From Isochrysis galbana (lineage: Eukaryota; Haptophyta; Isochrysidales; Isochrysidaceae), in contig CM030937.1 in assembly GCA_018136815.1 (NCBI GenBank), forward strand, positions 1,000,553 through 1,064,552: a stretch of DNA of 64,000 bases, written 5' to 3'. Shown in pieces: positions 43,801-52,933 of this stretch. A program made the position numbers and the translations under genes. Every line of letters starts with the position of its first letter. Within the stretch, counting starts at the first letter, position 1. A model generated the notes under the pieces. The model had not been told where the DNA came from. It did no database searches and saw nothing but the letters and a program-made list of their open reading frames with translations.

Positions 43801-44141
43801 ACAAAGGGTTGAATCGCCTTACGTCAGTCTCATTGAATGCGAAAACTGACATCCTATTCCAGGCGAGTTCCACATGCTTTGATTTGCCCTCCGATCAATA
43901 CTCAATCAAGTTGATCCTCAAGGGAAAGGCGATCGCGCTTGGCGTGCCTGTGAGCGAATCTTTTGCAGGAGCTCGTGCGCCCAAGATTCTTGTTATGGCC
44001 ACCGCCGCAGAGGCTGTCAAGCAGCTACATGAAGCACAGACCACAGGTGCCAAGGTCGCCTCATTCGCGGCCGAGCACGGAAGCCGCAAGGCGGGTGTAC
44101 CGACTGCTGTAGGCGTGCGGTCACGTCGTGCCAAAAATTGA
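40866..44141 (+). CDS. Vms1/ANKZF1-type peptidyl-tRNA hydrolase with extra N- and C-terminal domains
   Basis: Vms1/ANKZF1 releases stalled nascent chains from tRNA on 60S subunits in ribosome quality control. This intronless gene encodes 1091 residues from the ATG at 40866. The VLRF1 catalytic domain spans about 380-600 (LISFRDADGGHYVLHAAVLD, then the active-site loop RRGQGGRQSSADSAKG with its glutamine, ~495-510, and ALRRHNEATL). An ankyrin-like repeat follows (~660-710, AIGDAALVAQCLEAGFDPTL), then a long charged helix (~745-830) where relatives carry a p97-binding motif; I cannot point to an exact match. Unusual additions: residues 5-85 (DPISLEPLGELGYPPFVLRA, GRFTHPISRREIDR) resemble a U-box/RING-like fold without zinc ligands, and residues ~970-1050 look ubiquitin-like (LRVVLSYKGLNRLTSVSLNA, YSIKLILKGKAI). 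Both links are inferred from pattern only. Confidence 0.85.
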   Translation: MARWWASLPASVVDPISLEPLGELGYPPFVLRADLSHPSQNDLFDGRVLALYLVSTGRFTHPISRREIDRTECAALDAFLLEHGLESVQVEHVCVHCAAGGRASEPLSAAVAQMRAEAAQILHALFSAADSNIQPPTALAPPEWHGGLMVLDDDETPGHAPARMGNIQGGGEEGGPTELFPPLPSCVPLQQPQIPAGPSWLAAAERELPDRPPPPPPPRTAPPPPPAVAIPSAAEPDSSLGRSIVSSVSVKTRAQKRSASKHRRAGSRRLPLLGIPAHVVDGLIMAPGFCAARRQAQLAGIDVGIPRCGECMDTTAAFQASAAIKCVSITLPPVVEAVEAVQLIDSPGQSRQSTGERSANEHGEEASAIADEEYFRMAAEELGDTEEGAPQDTKEAVGTHDHNDGALISFRDADGGHYVLHAAVLDSRCVEALRSCVLGSPATTSPVWLVALCQGGHFAAALFELRRKAPFGRAPLQPQDCATMVAHKTIHRYVTRRGQGGRQSSADSAKGIHSAGSALRRHNEATLTAEASALFAEWQPFLCGAERMFIHAPGRANAAVMAAVREDPRCRRVPVTTGRPTIAEVWRVLGTLASVEYIDPGCSSQLLSIAAATAPAPDRTMHDRHWAALEEEAAWERRRQSEAAAAEAAAAAAAMEAEARSLPAGLHEAAAIGDAALVAQCLEAGFDPTLRHIDFGFRTAYDVAQNGEVRDVFRRFRAQNPLAWHWGRAHVPSALTEVEEAARVERERARARERKRTMERARRARRREEFDERGRAEAAVSEACAIAVRAAEAAEVDVDSVSAIQAEEAALEALTSALDWAEEVGVDEISTASARGHWEEMSAPAAVAMRARRRRAAEASKRLGGLSDAQRDFLLRRHRPCAACGAESAGVPPSMTCSTRDKSVEDLADKTAGAQRDGDALEEKRSPPPAAMAIDSAKPSDDRAQQGAHADDSRADSVADETALSPPAGSETLRVVLSYKGLNRLTSVSLNAKTDILFQASSTCFDLPSDQYSIKLILKGKAIALGVPVSESFAGARAPKILVMATAAEAVKQLHEAQTTGAKVASFAAEHGSRKAGVPTAVGVRSRRAKN

Positions 44142-44608
44142 GGTAGTACTTAATAACGAGAGTTAGTGCCGCTATTGCTAGTAGCCTTGCACCAATACTA
44201 TCGATGTATCAGCCGTAGTGCATCTCTGGCGCACCTTGTATACCCCTAGTGCATCTCTGATGCACCTGGTGCATATCTCAGGTGCATAATGCCCGCGCGC
44301 GTGTGATACGTGATACTGTTCCCCCGTGCTTAGCCCCTCGAAAGTTTCTCTCTCCCGCACGAATTCTTTGCGCGCGTTCTGCCTTGTTATTGTTAGTGCC
44401 GCGCGCGCTACTGTGAATTTGCACGTGTGTGAATGGTCGCGGAAGACGAGATATAAGACGCCCCTTGGCAGGCGAGAAGCGCATTCATTTGGTCCCACCC
44501 CCTCATGTTCAACCAAAAGCCAGAAGGGGGACCACATCTATCTATCGCGCATTGAGGTAAGCCTCACTTTTCTGTCTCCCTCCCCCCGCATATTGCATTT
44601 TCGAGATA
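44142..44608. other. Intergenic; short GTGCATCTC repeats
   Basis: GTGCAT(A/C)TCT(G/C)-type strings recur four times at 44218-44290. No gene supported. Confidence 0.5.
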
Positions 44609-44882
44609 CATCGAGAGAAAGTAAGAGAAGAGGCGGTATACCAATCGACGAGACCTTGAGGCTTAAAATAACCCCCAGGCTAGAAGTAAAAGTCTGTCAT
44701 CGTATGGAATACGACAGCGTGAGGGTGAGGGCGTAAAGAAAGATATATACATACATGCGGAAACGCGCGCGCGCTGTCGTATTCCATACGATGACAGACT
44801 TTTACTTCTAACCTGTGGGTTATTTTAAGCCTCAAGGTCTCGTCGATTGGTATATCGCCTCTTCTCTTACTTTCTCTCGATG
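44609..44882. repeat. Long inverted repeat: two family A starts head to head
   Basis: Arms of 111 bases (44609-44719 and 44772-44882) are reverse complements with about four mismatches, separated by a 52-base loop rich in TATATACATACATG and GCGCGC. The right arm is the start of the family A copy at 44772-45404; the left arm is a truncated inverse copy. A transcript would fold into a long near-perfect hairpin. Confidence 0.92.
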
Positions 44883-45404
44883 TCATCAAATGTTCCATGA
44901 CTGTCTTTTGTCTTCTCTCCGTGTATCGGTCATAGCTCCCCAGCGAGGTCTGTCCTCGTTGTGCCGACCCCTCCGTCGCATGTCTGCGCGTTGCTGAATT
45001 GCCCTGGTGCCGACGCTTGGCCGTCCGTCCAGGTGTGGTTAGTTTTCGCCCCGTTTGGTTTAGTGTGTGTGGTTTTGTGTCTTAACCTTTTTGGGACCTT
45101 GCGTTGTAGTCTCCCGTGTCTACCTCGGACCTAAGAAGCTCTCATTCTCATTCTCTCTCTGCCACTAGCTCGCTAGCTAGCCTCGTCCTTACTCTCCGAC
45201 GCCACGCGTCACGATCCTCCGGCCTTCAATCCACCTCGTCGCTCATAGCGCTCGATGGCAGACACTGTCAGACCCGACTCCTACTATGACCTTTCAGACA
45301 TCTTCCCGCAAGCAACAATCAACGCTCCTTCCACGACCGCGTCAGCTGCCAGCTCGATCGAACGGCCCTCTGCCTATGAGCCTGTAGTCATCGCGTGTTC
45401 GACA
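44772..45404 (+). mobile_element. Family A element, copy with intact leader and MADTVRPDSYYDLSDIF frame
   Basis: The most complete leader: GTCGTATTCCATACGATGAC to GCTAGCTAGCC, then from 45255 MADTVRPDSYYDLSDIFPQA and SIERPSAYEPVVIACST. At 45405 it breaks into GCGCGC and an A-run and then unrelated sequence, so the protein is cut at about residue 52, near the same place as in the 40.4-kb copy. Confidence 0.75.
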
Positions 45405-45468
45405 CGCGCGCGCAAAAAAAAACTCTACAACGAGATATTTTTCGGGATATTTGGCGGGCACAGAACCT

Positions 45469-45850
45469 ACTTTTATAAGTGGGGGTCAATGGGGGCCTCG
45501 CGCCCCCCTCTCTCCATTGCGGACACCCCCTGGGGTGGGCCCGTACAATCAACCCCAGCCCCTGCCCTCTGGCAGGGGCTGGGCAATCTCATCATCCTAG
45601 CCCAGATCTTTCGTGGGCGCGGGCCGCGACTCGCACTCCCACGCCCAGCATGGGCCTGCCCTCGAGCTGACTCCCCCCCCATCCGCCATCCCTGGTCGCC
45701 AGGCAGACAGAGGGCTTCGGGCGGCTCCCAGGGCCAGCGAGGCAAGCGTGGGAGAGGCAGGGGGGGCCAGGGGCTGAGCCCCAGCCTCCACTGCCCCCTG
45801 AGCTGCCCTGGCTGACCCTCTGGGAGCCCCCAAAGTGCCTCTGAGAGCAG
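45469..45850 (+). mobile_element. Family C element with core shared with family B
   Basis: Starts AACCTACTTTTATAAGTGGG, then hairpin GGGGGCCTCGCGCCCCC, GGACACCCCCTGGGG and a GGCAGGGGCTGGG palindromic part. From about 45700 it contains GCCAGGCAGACAGAGGG and GGGAGAGGCAGGGGGGGCCA, which also occur in family B copies and at 50.5 kb. The 3-prime end is not defined. Confidence 0.65.
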
Positions 45851-46074
45851 GCCGTGGCGCGCCGCATGGCGACGCGCCGCAGGGACAGAGGTGGAGGAGA
45901 ACGGAGAGGGGGAGAGGGGGAGTTTTGCACCCCCCCCGATGGAGTGCGGTGAGAAACGGGACTCGTTTGCGTTAGCAAACGGGCGGAGGGGGGCGGCTGG
46001 CGACAGGAGGGGGATGAGGAGGGAGAGGCTCAAGGCGACTACGGGAACCACGGTGGCAGGTATCTCGAGTCTCG

Positions 46075-46430
46075 AGGCGCAGTCTTTTATTTCTCGAGGA
46101 CAGCTCGCGGCGAGAGCTGTAAGGGCCGTTTCTTTTCATGACGAGAGGTTCCTTCCCCCCCCCCGGTGCTTTTTCCCGGAGAGTCGCCCGACGTAGGTCG
46201 GTCCGCCTCAATGGGGTTTCCCTCATTATAGCTTGTGGGGAGTTATAATGGGAGCCGGGGCCGGGGGTTTGCGAGGGGGGAGATTCGGAGGGGTGCATAT
46301 GCGTATGTGTCTAGTGACAGCACACGTCAAGGCGTACGGGCAGGTGCGCTGAGGGGTGTCGTGATAGTACCGGGCTAGTGGCAGTAGTGGTACGAACGCT
46401 CAGATGTTTTATTATATGGCGGGTCGCGCA
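46075..46430 (+). mobile_element. Family EG repeat, plus-strand copy
   Basis: Inverse of 22835-23215; carries GAGCTGTAAGGGCCG, a poly-C tract, TTTTTCCCGGAGAGTCGCCC, GGCGTACGGGCAGGTGCGCT and the AACGCTCAGATGTTTTATTA end. Confidence 0.75.
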
Positions 46431-47020
46431 CAAGGGGACGGGCTACGCCGTGCTCGGCGTGGGCGTATGCACCAGGCCCTCTCGGGACGCGCCCTCATGC
46501 CGAGCAAAGGCGACACCGTTCTCGTCGCGTACGTGGTGCTGTTGGGCCTCTCCTTCGGGGTGCTCGCGGGGGGCTCATGGTAGGGTGAGACTCCGCGCGC
46601 GCAGCAGACCGACTCCACTGCGCAGCGCAGGACTCGATGCTCGAGGAGTCAATTATTTTCCTACCCACATGCACTGAAACGGCTCCTCATGACGAACTCT
46701 CGCGAAAGATACTCTATCTACGGAAACAATCAAAATTCGCCTATTATTTATGCGCATTTGTCACTACAAAACAATATACAATATTCCAATTAGTAAACGG
46801 AGGGAAAGGAGACCAAATGAAGGCAAGCCGCCTGCCCGCCTCCCCCGACGCCGGACCCAAAGTAGCGCACATGGTCGACCCCCCGAAACCGAACGATAAG
46901 GACCGAGGGGGGGGGACGAAAAGGGGCGAGTGAGTGGGGGTATGGGCGATGTTAGAGGTAGTCCCCGGCACGAGGGACAGCGGCTAGCGAAATAGTAGGC
47001 ATTTTCAAGATTTTTTTGTT
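46431..47020 (+). mobile_element. LINE 3-prime end with short coding remnant
   Basis: A frame from about 46637 (RKQSKFAYYLCAFVTTKQYT) may be the last part of a LINE protein; after it come GTAGCGCACATGGTCGACCC, a G-rich stretch, and an end TTTTCAAGATTTTTTTG. The order matches 23395-23582. Identification rests on the shared tail. Confidence 0.45.
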
Positions 47021-47403
47021 GTTGTCAAGCAAACTACAAATCGATGGGACATCAAGTACAAAAAAGAGGCGAGCAGGCAGGTATGCTGTATTTGTCAGGT
47101 GTATGTGCGCACTGCCATGTGAATGAAATGTGCTGCGTGGCGCTCAAGCGCTTCATCAGGTTGCACGAAGTACACGCCGTTCCTTGCGTGAGTCAGCCTG
47201 ATGCCGTAGGGATCATGCTTGCATCATTTCCTCCACTGCATCAAATAAAGAGGGACACTTACGTTGAAGACAAGCGCAAACTAGTAGGAGCAAAAGTATA
47301 GCGATCCAGCGGTCCGACGGCATAGCGATGGATTCAAACATGCGTCCGTCACCGCTCATCTCCGGAAGGCGGCGCTGGAAGTAGCCGGCAAGTATTGTGC
47401 AAG

Positions 47404-49050
47404 TCAATGTCGCTCTTGCAGCAACATAAGCCTCGCAACGTTTTTTTGGCAAACGACTGCGGCGGCCTCAGCGGCCTCCCCGCCGACTTCTGACATAACG
47501 AGGCCCAGCTCAGCCCATGCGTCCATCGCATCACGATCTAGCCCAATCGCCCGCTCGAGCGCATCGCCGGCTTGATCGAGTAGTCCAAGGCGGCGAAGGC
47601 AAGTTGCGAGCCCAATCTCAGCTGCGACACGTTTGAAGATGGGTACTGCCGCCTGGTCGGAAAATTCGCCGATGCGTGCCGCCTCAGCGAAGCTGACGGC
47701 AGCCTCGCTCCAGAGCTCGAGCTCGCGGGCATCACAACCAACATTGTACATTGCATCGAACGAGAAGTCGCCATTGGCTTCGCCCAGCGCCATCGCTTTC
47801 CTTCCTGCCTCCAGCGCTCCAGCCCTATCGCCAAGTCGCCGGCGTGCCGTGGCAAGCTGGACCCAAGACTCTGCATCTACAGGATTGAGCTCAAGCGCAA
47901 AGGATACCATAGCTAGAGCGGCAGCGGCATCGCCTGTGTGCATCGCCAATGTAGCGCGGGTCTGCAAGCGACACGCATGATCAACGTACAGCAACGAATG
48001 GAAGAAGATTACAAGAATGTAACGACGCCCAGAATTAATTCGAGCGCCGGCGTGCCACAGGCCTCCAGCGTGTATTAGTGCATGGCCATTCGGTCCGGCG
48101 TGAACTACCTTGCCCGCTTCGGCACCAAGAGCTTGGATCCATGTGCCGCCACCTGTATGCTCTTCGGACAAGGCCACATTCACAGTGAGCAGAGAGAAAT
48201 CGCCATGGCCCTGCATGGAATCGCGACGTTCTGCGGCATCGTATCTGACGAGTGGCAGGGGTGTTGAGGCACGATCAGCGCGCCCCATCGGAGCAGGAAT
48301 AGGACCCAATGCACTGGAGCAAAGGTGAGACGGAATCTTTGGTGCGGGTGCGGGCTCCTCTCACCTGACAACGAGGGAGTTGTACACGCGGAGGTGACTG
48401 CCGTCGGGTGCAAGAGCTGGAAGCAGTGCGGCAGCGGCGGTCGCGGCAATCGTTGGCAAGGCATCTGAAATAAGTGCCGCAGATGCTGAGAGCTCGGCCG
48501 CATGCAGCTCACTGGAGGAATCCTGCAAGGTGTACCGTGATGCCCAACCTCTGGTTGCACCGACCCGCTCCGCCTCTTCCACGATTGCTGAGCAAGCCTC
48601 TGGCGCGAGCACTGGTGCAGTGGTCACATGCACTAACGCTCGCGTCCCAAAGGGCTCATTGCCAGGGCTCAGCAGGGAGTCGCTCTGCACGGTGTGCGCC
48701 ACCGTGGGGACCACAGTTGCCATTCCAGCCTGCACAACGGAGGGCCAGCTCGCCAAGCCAGCATCGCACTCACGCTGATGATCGACGGCATTGAGAACGA
48801 GCTGCTCTGACAGCACCACAGTGGGCGCGCTCACTGCCGGTCCCTCTCTGCCCACTGCCTTGTCTGTCTCGCTCGGTCTCCGCTTCACGCCACCGCCAAA
48901 GCCGCCGCCCCCTGGCTTCCGCTCGCCCCTCTTGGCACGTCCTCCCTTTGGCTGGGCGCGCATGATGGGAGGCTGCGTCAATGCGCCTTTCCTCGCCCCA
49001 ACCATCGGCCATAGCGTGAGGACGCCCACCAGCGCGACCCACAGCATCAT
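47404..49050 (-). CDS. Prolyl 4-hydroxylase-like 2-oxoglutarate/Fe(II) dioxygenase with TPR-like tail (two exons)
   Basis: Exons 49050-48365 and 48313-47404 join in phase across a 51-base intron to give 531 residues. The start MMLWVALVGVLTLWPMVGAR is a signal peptide or anchor. The dioxygenase domain spans about 160-335: the iron ligands are the H and D of MQGHGDFSLL (~261) and the H of GGLWHAGARI (~315), and the 2-oxoglutarate-binding R lies in SGRRYILV (~323). Residues 345-500 hold helical repeats of TPR type (AAALAMVSFALELNPVDAES, DRAGALEAGRKAMAL, DQAGDALERAIGLDRDAMDA). Such enzymes hydroxylate proline or related residues, often in the secretory path; the substrate is unknown. Near the end an A7 run (47436-47442) may hide a frameshift: the other frame continues in coding style (RCEAYVAARATLTCTILAGY) to about 47213. 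Confidence 0.85.
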
Positions 49051-49176
49051 CGACGAGGCCACCGACCGATAATCGGAAGACCCCCCCTTCAGCTTTCACA
49101 GGCCGCAGCCATGGAGTAATTTAATAATAGCCCGCCGCACATCCAATCGTTCGTCGGAGCGTCCCCCTCTCGCGCC
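49051..49176. promoter_or_regulatory. Shared promoter region between divergent genes
   Basis: Only 126 bases separate the start codons of the dioxygenase (minus) and the coiled-coil protein (plus), so both promoters must lie here or overlap the leaders. No motif was identified. Confidence 0.5.
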
Positions 49177-49935
49177 ATGGCGCAGCTGGGCGCACCACGC
49201 GAGCTGGAGCGAGAGAAGGACCGACTGCTGCGCAAGCTGATGCACGATAACGAAGTGTTGATGGAAGAGGTGGCAAATCTTGACGCCAAGATGCGCCAGC
49301 TCCAGGAGGAGGCCGAGCTCCTTCGTGGGACCAACCACAGCCTGCAACGAGAACGTGCAGCTGTTGACGAGGCAGCGCAGTCACAGGCAAAGCTGCTCGT
49401 TGCAATGGAGGAATCTCTAGAGCAAGCGCGCGCGCAACACGGCTCTGAGCGTGAGCTGCTCTCGAGTATATTCCATGAGCTTGAGGCACAGCTCGCCCTC
49501 GCGCGCTCCGAACGTGAGGAGCTCCAGTTGCGCATTGAGAGCGAGCGCTGTGAGGCGAGCAGACGACAGCGGGAACTAGAGGAGGATTTGTCACAGGTGA
49601 CACAAGAGCGAGATCGCATGCAGTCGATGATGGAGGCGGAGCGCATATCGTTGAGTCGGGAGCTAGAGCAGAAACTAGCAGCGGTACGCTTACAGCACGA
49701 AGATGCGAGGGAGGATAAGGGATTCTTGCGTAGACTGGAGCGTGACATGGCCGAACTCAAGGAAATCTCTGCTTCAATGCAGCGCGAGTCGCATCCATGG
49801 GCTGCACCTGAGAGCTTCCTGCCATACGATGGTCATGGGACCGCGAGTCCCCATCGGCCATTCAGCGAGCGAGAAATCAACACACTTGAGGCGATCTTGA
49901 GGTTTCACAAAGAGCAGATGATCAATGGCAAGTAG
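49177..49935 (+). CDS. Coiled-coil protein of unknown function
   Basis: An intronless frame of 252 residues from MAQLGAPRELEREKDRLLRK. Residues 8-210 are almost continuous heptad coiled coil, rich in E, L, R and Q (LLRKLMHDNEVLMEEVANLD, AEERISLSRELEQKL-like). The last 40 residues leave the coil (SHPWAAPESFLPYDGHG) and end in a short helix (EREINTLEAILRFHKEQMI). No catalytic motif or membrane segment. Such proteins often act as centrosomal or cytoskeletal scaffolds, but nothing here shows that. The ATG is the first in frame and follows a short leader. It is divergent from the dioxygenase gene. Confidence 0.75.
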   Translation: MAQLGAPRELEREKDRLLRKLMHDNEVLMEEVANLDAKMRQLQEEAELLRGTNHSLQRERAAVDEAAQSQAKLLVAMEESLEQARAQHGSERELLSSIFHELEAQLALARSEREELQLRIESERCEASRRQRELEEDLSQVTQERDRMQSMMEAERISLSRELEQKLAAVRLQHEDAREDKGFLRRLERDMAELKEISASMQRESHPWAAPESFLPYDGHGTASPHRPFSEREINTLEAILRFHKEQMINGK

Positions 49936-50280
49936 GTCGCAATCCCGTTGGTGACGCGTACGGCTGGTCATGTGAGCGATGGCGACGTATGAGATCTGTA
50001 AGTGAAGTGTGGTAGGTGCGATGCGCACTTCTAGTATTGTAGTACGGCGTGGCTTCATTGTAGTCACTCCATGGGCGCGCGAGGCGAAAAAGAAAAAATG
50101 ATAATCAGAGATTTTTCTCGTACTGACAAGCTGCTAGAGTTAGAGTGGCCGCACACACATCGTACAAACACACAAAAAACCTTGTAATATTCTCGTCTCG
50201 CGCGCGGCTCTGGACCTCTACCTTGTAGCCGTGTCCACACTCCTTCTCCTTCCTTCCCCCCGCTCGCCGCTCGTAAGCTG
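49936..50280. other. Intergenic, nothing recognised
   Basis: 3-prime flank of the coiled-coil gene, AT-richer than the gene; no feature supported. Confidence 0.4.
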
Positions 50281-50380
50281 GACTTGACGCACGAAGAATG
50301 GAAGCACGCGTCGAAACTCTACACTCACCCCCTACTAAAACACACGGACAAACCCCCTACTAAAACCCCCTACACCCCCC
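50281..50380 (+). mobile_element. LINE C-terminal fragment
   Basis: Encodes LTHEEWKHASKLYTHPLLKH followed by TDK, matching LTQDEWMHVAKLYTHPMLKH in the 12.2-13.3 kb copy. It is cut off after about 35 codons by C-rich sequence. Confidence 0.8.
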
Positions 50381-50499
50381 TGCGATGCCTCTTGGCATGT
50401 AGGGGGGACTCACCCAGACTGCCCCGACCCTCCTTGAGAGTCGGGCACAGATCACAGATCGCACGCCCTGGCCCGCGTTGGCCTGCTTCTCGCTCTGAC

Positions 50500-50665
50500 C
50501 AACCCCTCCTCCCCCTGGGCCCCCCTATCAAGAGCCCCCAGTCAGCTCCAGTCGACCGGCAGAGGCTCGAGAGCCAGCGAGGGAGAGGCAGGAGGGGCCA
50601 GGGCCATGCCCCAACCTCACCTGCCCCTTGAGCTGCGCTCCCAAGCCCTTCCTCTGCGGAGGAGC
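50500..50665 (+). repeat. Core module shared with families B and C
   Basis: Contains GTCGACCGGCAGAGG, CCAGCGAGGGAGAGGCAGGA, GGGGCCAGGGCC and CCTGCCCCTTGAGCTGC. The same ordered strings occur in family B and family C, but without their ends. Confidence 0.7.
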
Positions 50666-51126
50666 GGAGGAGGTGGTCAAGCCTGCCATACTATCATACC
50701 ATCACTCTCCGCCACTCCTACCGCCGATCGGTTCCCTTTCGTCTCCTCGCATATTGAGCCAGTGGTCATGTTCGATCCGTCATCTGTGTGGACGGCACAC
50801 AATTATTTGCGGAATATAGGGATCATTGTGAATGGCAGAAATCGCGGAGGATTCATAGACGAGATCATAGACTTGTACAGCAAGTGTGCAGCATGTAGGA
50901 CCAGGTGTGCATATTGGATGCCTAATAGATTGGAGCGTCTCATGGCACAAACAATCGTTGTGCATCCACACTCTCCATCTCATGTGTTGCCAATCGAGGA
51001 CAACATGATGACGACCAAAAAGAAATTCACAACCATACAGCATACAACTCATCGTGGCACAAAATGGCTAGCATTTCGATGCCGTTCATGGGGATGGCTA
51101 CACCATGAACGAGCCCCACGCAGAAT
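50666..51126. other. Downstream flank of the SURNod19 gene; doubtful frame
   Basis: A plus-strand frame (to 51163) reads VVMFDPSSVWTAHNYLRNIG and onward and overlaps the last exon of the opposite gene. It has no known match and could be antisense by-product or 3-prime UTR. Not called as a gene. Confidence 0.35.
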
Positions 51127-52933
51127 CTACATTGGATGGGCGGACATTTGGCTATCACTGTAGGCATGATTGAGTTTGCGCAACTTGGTCACTTTCTCGC
51201 CATAGCCCACGGCCTCGCCCGACAGGCCAAGGACCTTATCATCTTCCGAGGATAGATACGGCGTTGATGGAGTGAAGTACATCATGTACCTGCAGGGTGA
51301 GGACAACAGCACAAGAAAGACATTTGATCGACAGCTCGCACACCCCCGCGTTTGACCTCGCGCGGTCGACTTGGACGGAGGCGGTGGACGCATGGACTCG
51401 ACCGTGAGGGCTGCCACTCACATGTACGCCATCACATTGAGATGGGTCCCATCGGAGTATGCGATCCTTGGATCATGTGAGCCAACCCAATAGTAAGCCC
51501 GGACCTAAAGTGGTGGTAGCAAATAAGTGTGAACACATAAGTAGTGCAAGAAAGTTGGCACGCTCGACTGAGCGATGCAATGGCCCGATAGGGGGGAGCA
51601 AGGCCGCGAGCCAGCTGTGCGTGAGCGCTAGCGTCCAACAATGGGCATCGCCAGGGCTATGGATTTCTTGTGCGCACCCCGAGCTCGTCTCCCGCCTCCA
51701 AGCGTAGCAGCCCGGTGCTTGCGTTAACACAATGGCTCATTTGCACGAGGTATCCCGCCTCGTCTCCAGCGACGCCTGCACGGGTGCCGTAACGAGGATA
51801 CGAAGTGCATGCCACTTGACCATTCTTCACAAGCGAGATGTTGATCCCACCCGTGTGCAAGTGGCCGACAGCGAAAGCTACGTCGATGGCACCCGCAGAC
51901 GATGGGACACGGATAGAATAGTCGACCCGGTGCTCAGGATGAGTATCGTTGCGGTGGACCGCATAGAACTCCATGCAGGCGGGAGCGGTCAGCACGCCAA
52001 CCTGCACCGGAGTTAAGGCGTCCACTTCTCGTGTATACTTGATGGTGTAGCGAAGGGCATACTCTTGAGCAGGTGGAGCATTAGAAGCTGTTGGGCACGA
52101 CGTGATGCCCGCAAAATCGTCTTCACCGCAGCACCAGAAAGTGCCATTCTGGGCAGGCGTGCAGCCCTTGCTGGGTGCATAGTAACACTCATTGCACTCC
52201 TTAGTCGCCTTGGCAGTGTTGTCTCCCGCCAAGCCCTCAGTGCGAAGCAGATGGATGTTAGCTGCCCATCTTGTGTCAGGGGAGACTTGATATCCATATC
52301 CCGGAGGGATCGCGATCGAATTGTGGCGGGATTCCGCTCCTACACCGAACACATACTCAACCCCCTCCGGGCAGAGCCGATTCTTGTGGTTGTCTGCGAT
52401 GGCGACCCAGTGATGATCTGGGATAGGGGTGGGAAAGGGGTCATCTTGGGTCGCCAATGAATTGATCTGTTGGTCATATGGCGCGGAGCGCGCGCAGATC
52501 TTGGGTAGGGCACGAGGACGCTAGAAATTCCATGGCAAGCAATCACGCCGTCGACAAAGCACGCTGTGCTCTCGCTGCTCGCAGAAAGACCTGGGCACTA
52601 CGGCACAATGTCACCGTAGACTGCTGAAAGTGCGATCGGCGTATGAGTCTTGGCGTCAACTATGTCTCCAAAGAAAGAGGTGACGGTGTATGCGCCTTCG
52701 GGCATGACGAGCGGCGTGCGCTCGATGTCAGTGAAGATCATGTGCCCCGCCTCCAGCCGGATCGGGTTGGAGTAGTAGGTCTCACTCAGCTCGACCACAG
52801 GTAGCTGGCTTTGGGCGCTGAAGAGCTGTCGCGAGCTAGAATGGCGCAGGCTCCACGTGATCTGCGGCGCGCGATCTCGACCCCATCGAGCGGGCGCGCC
52901 CTCGACGAGCGCTACCATCGCGACCAGCATCAT
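51127..52933 (-). CDS. SURNod19-like secreted protein (four exons)
   Basis: Exons 52933-52615, 52417-51678, 51504-51422 and 51289-51127 join in matching phases (1, 0, 2) to give 434 residues. Joining exons 1 and 2 yields LSAVYDHHWVAIADN, and joining 2-4 yields GDELGVRAYYWVGSHDPR, then DGTHLNVMAYMYMMYFTPS, both like the stress-up-regulated Nod19 family of plants. The hallmark VAFAVGHLHTGGINISL lies near residue 310, and a cysteine-rich loop (CNECYYAPSKGC, WCCGEDDF) near 210-235. The N-terminus (MMLVAMVALVEGAPA) is a signal peptide, so the protein should enter the secretory path. The family's biochemical function is not known. A shorter reading that stops at 51657 without the last two exons is possible but loses the conserved end. 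Confidence 0.8.

Noticed and set aside
51657..51677. Stop at 51657 as the end of the SURNod19-like protein
   Set aside because: A GT donor just before it and two downstream phase-matched exons restore the conserved family end, so the stop is most likely intronic.
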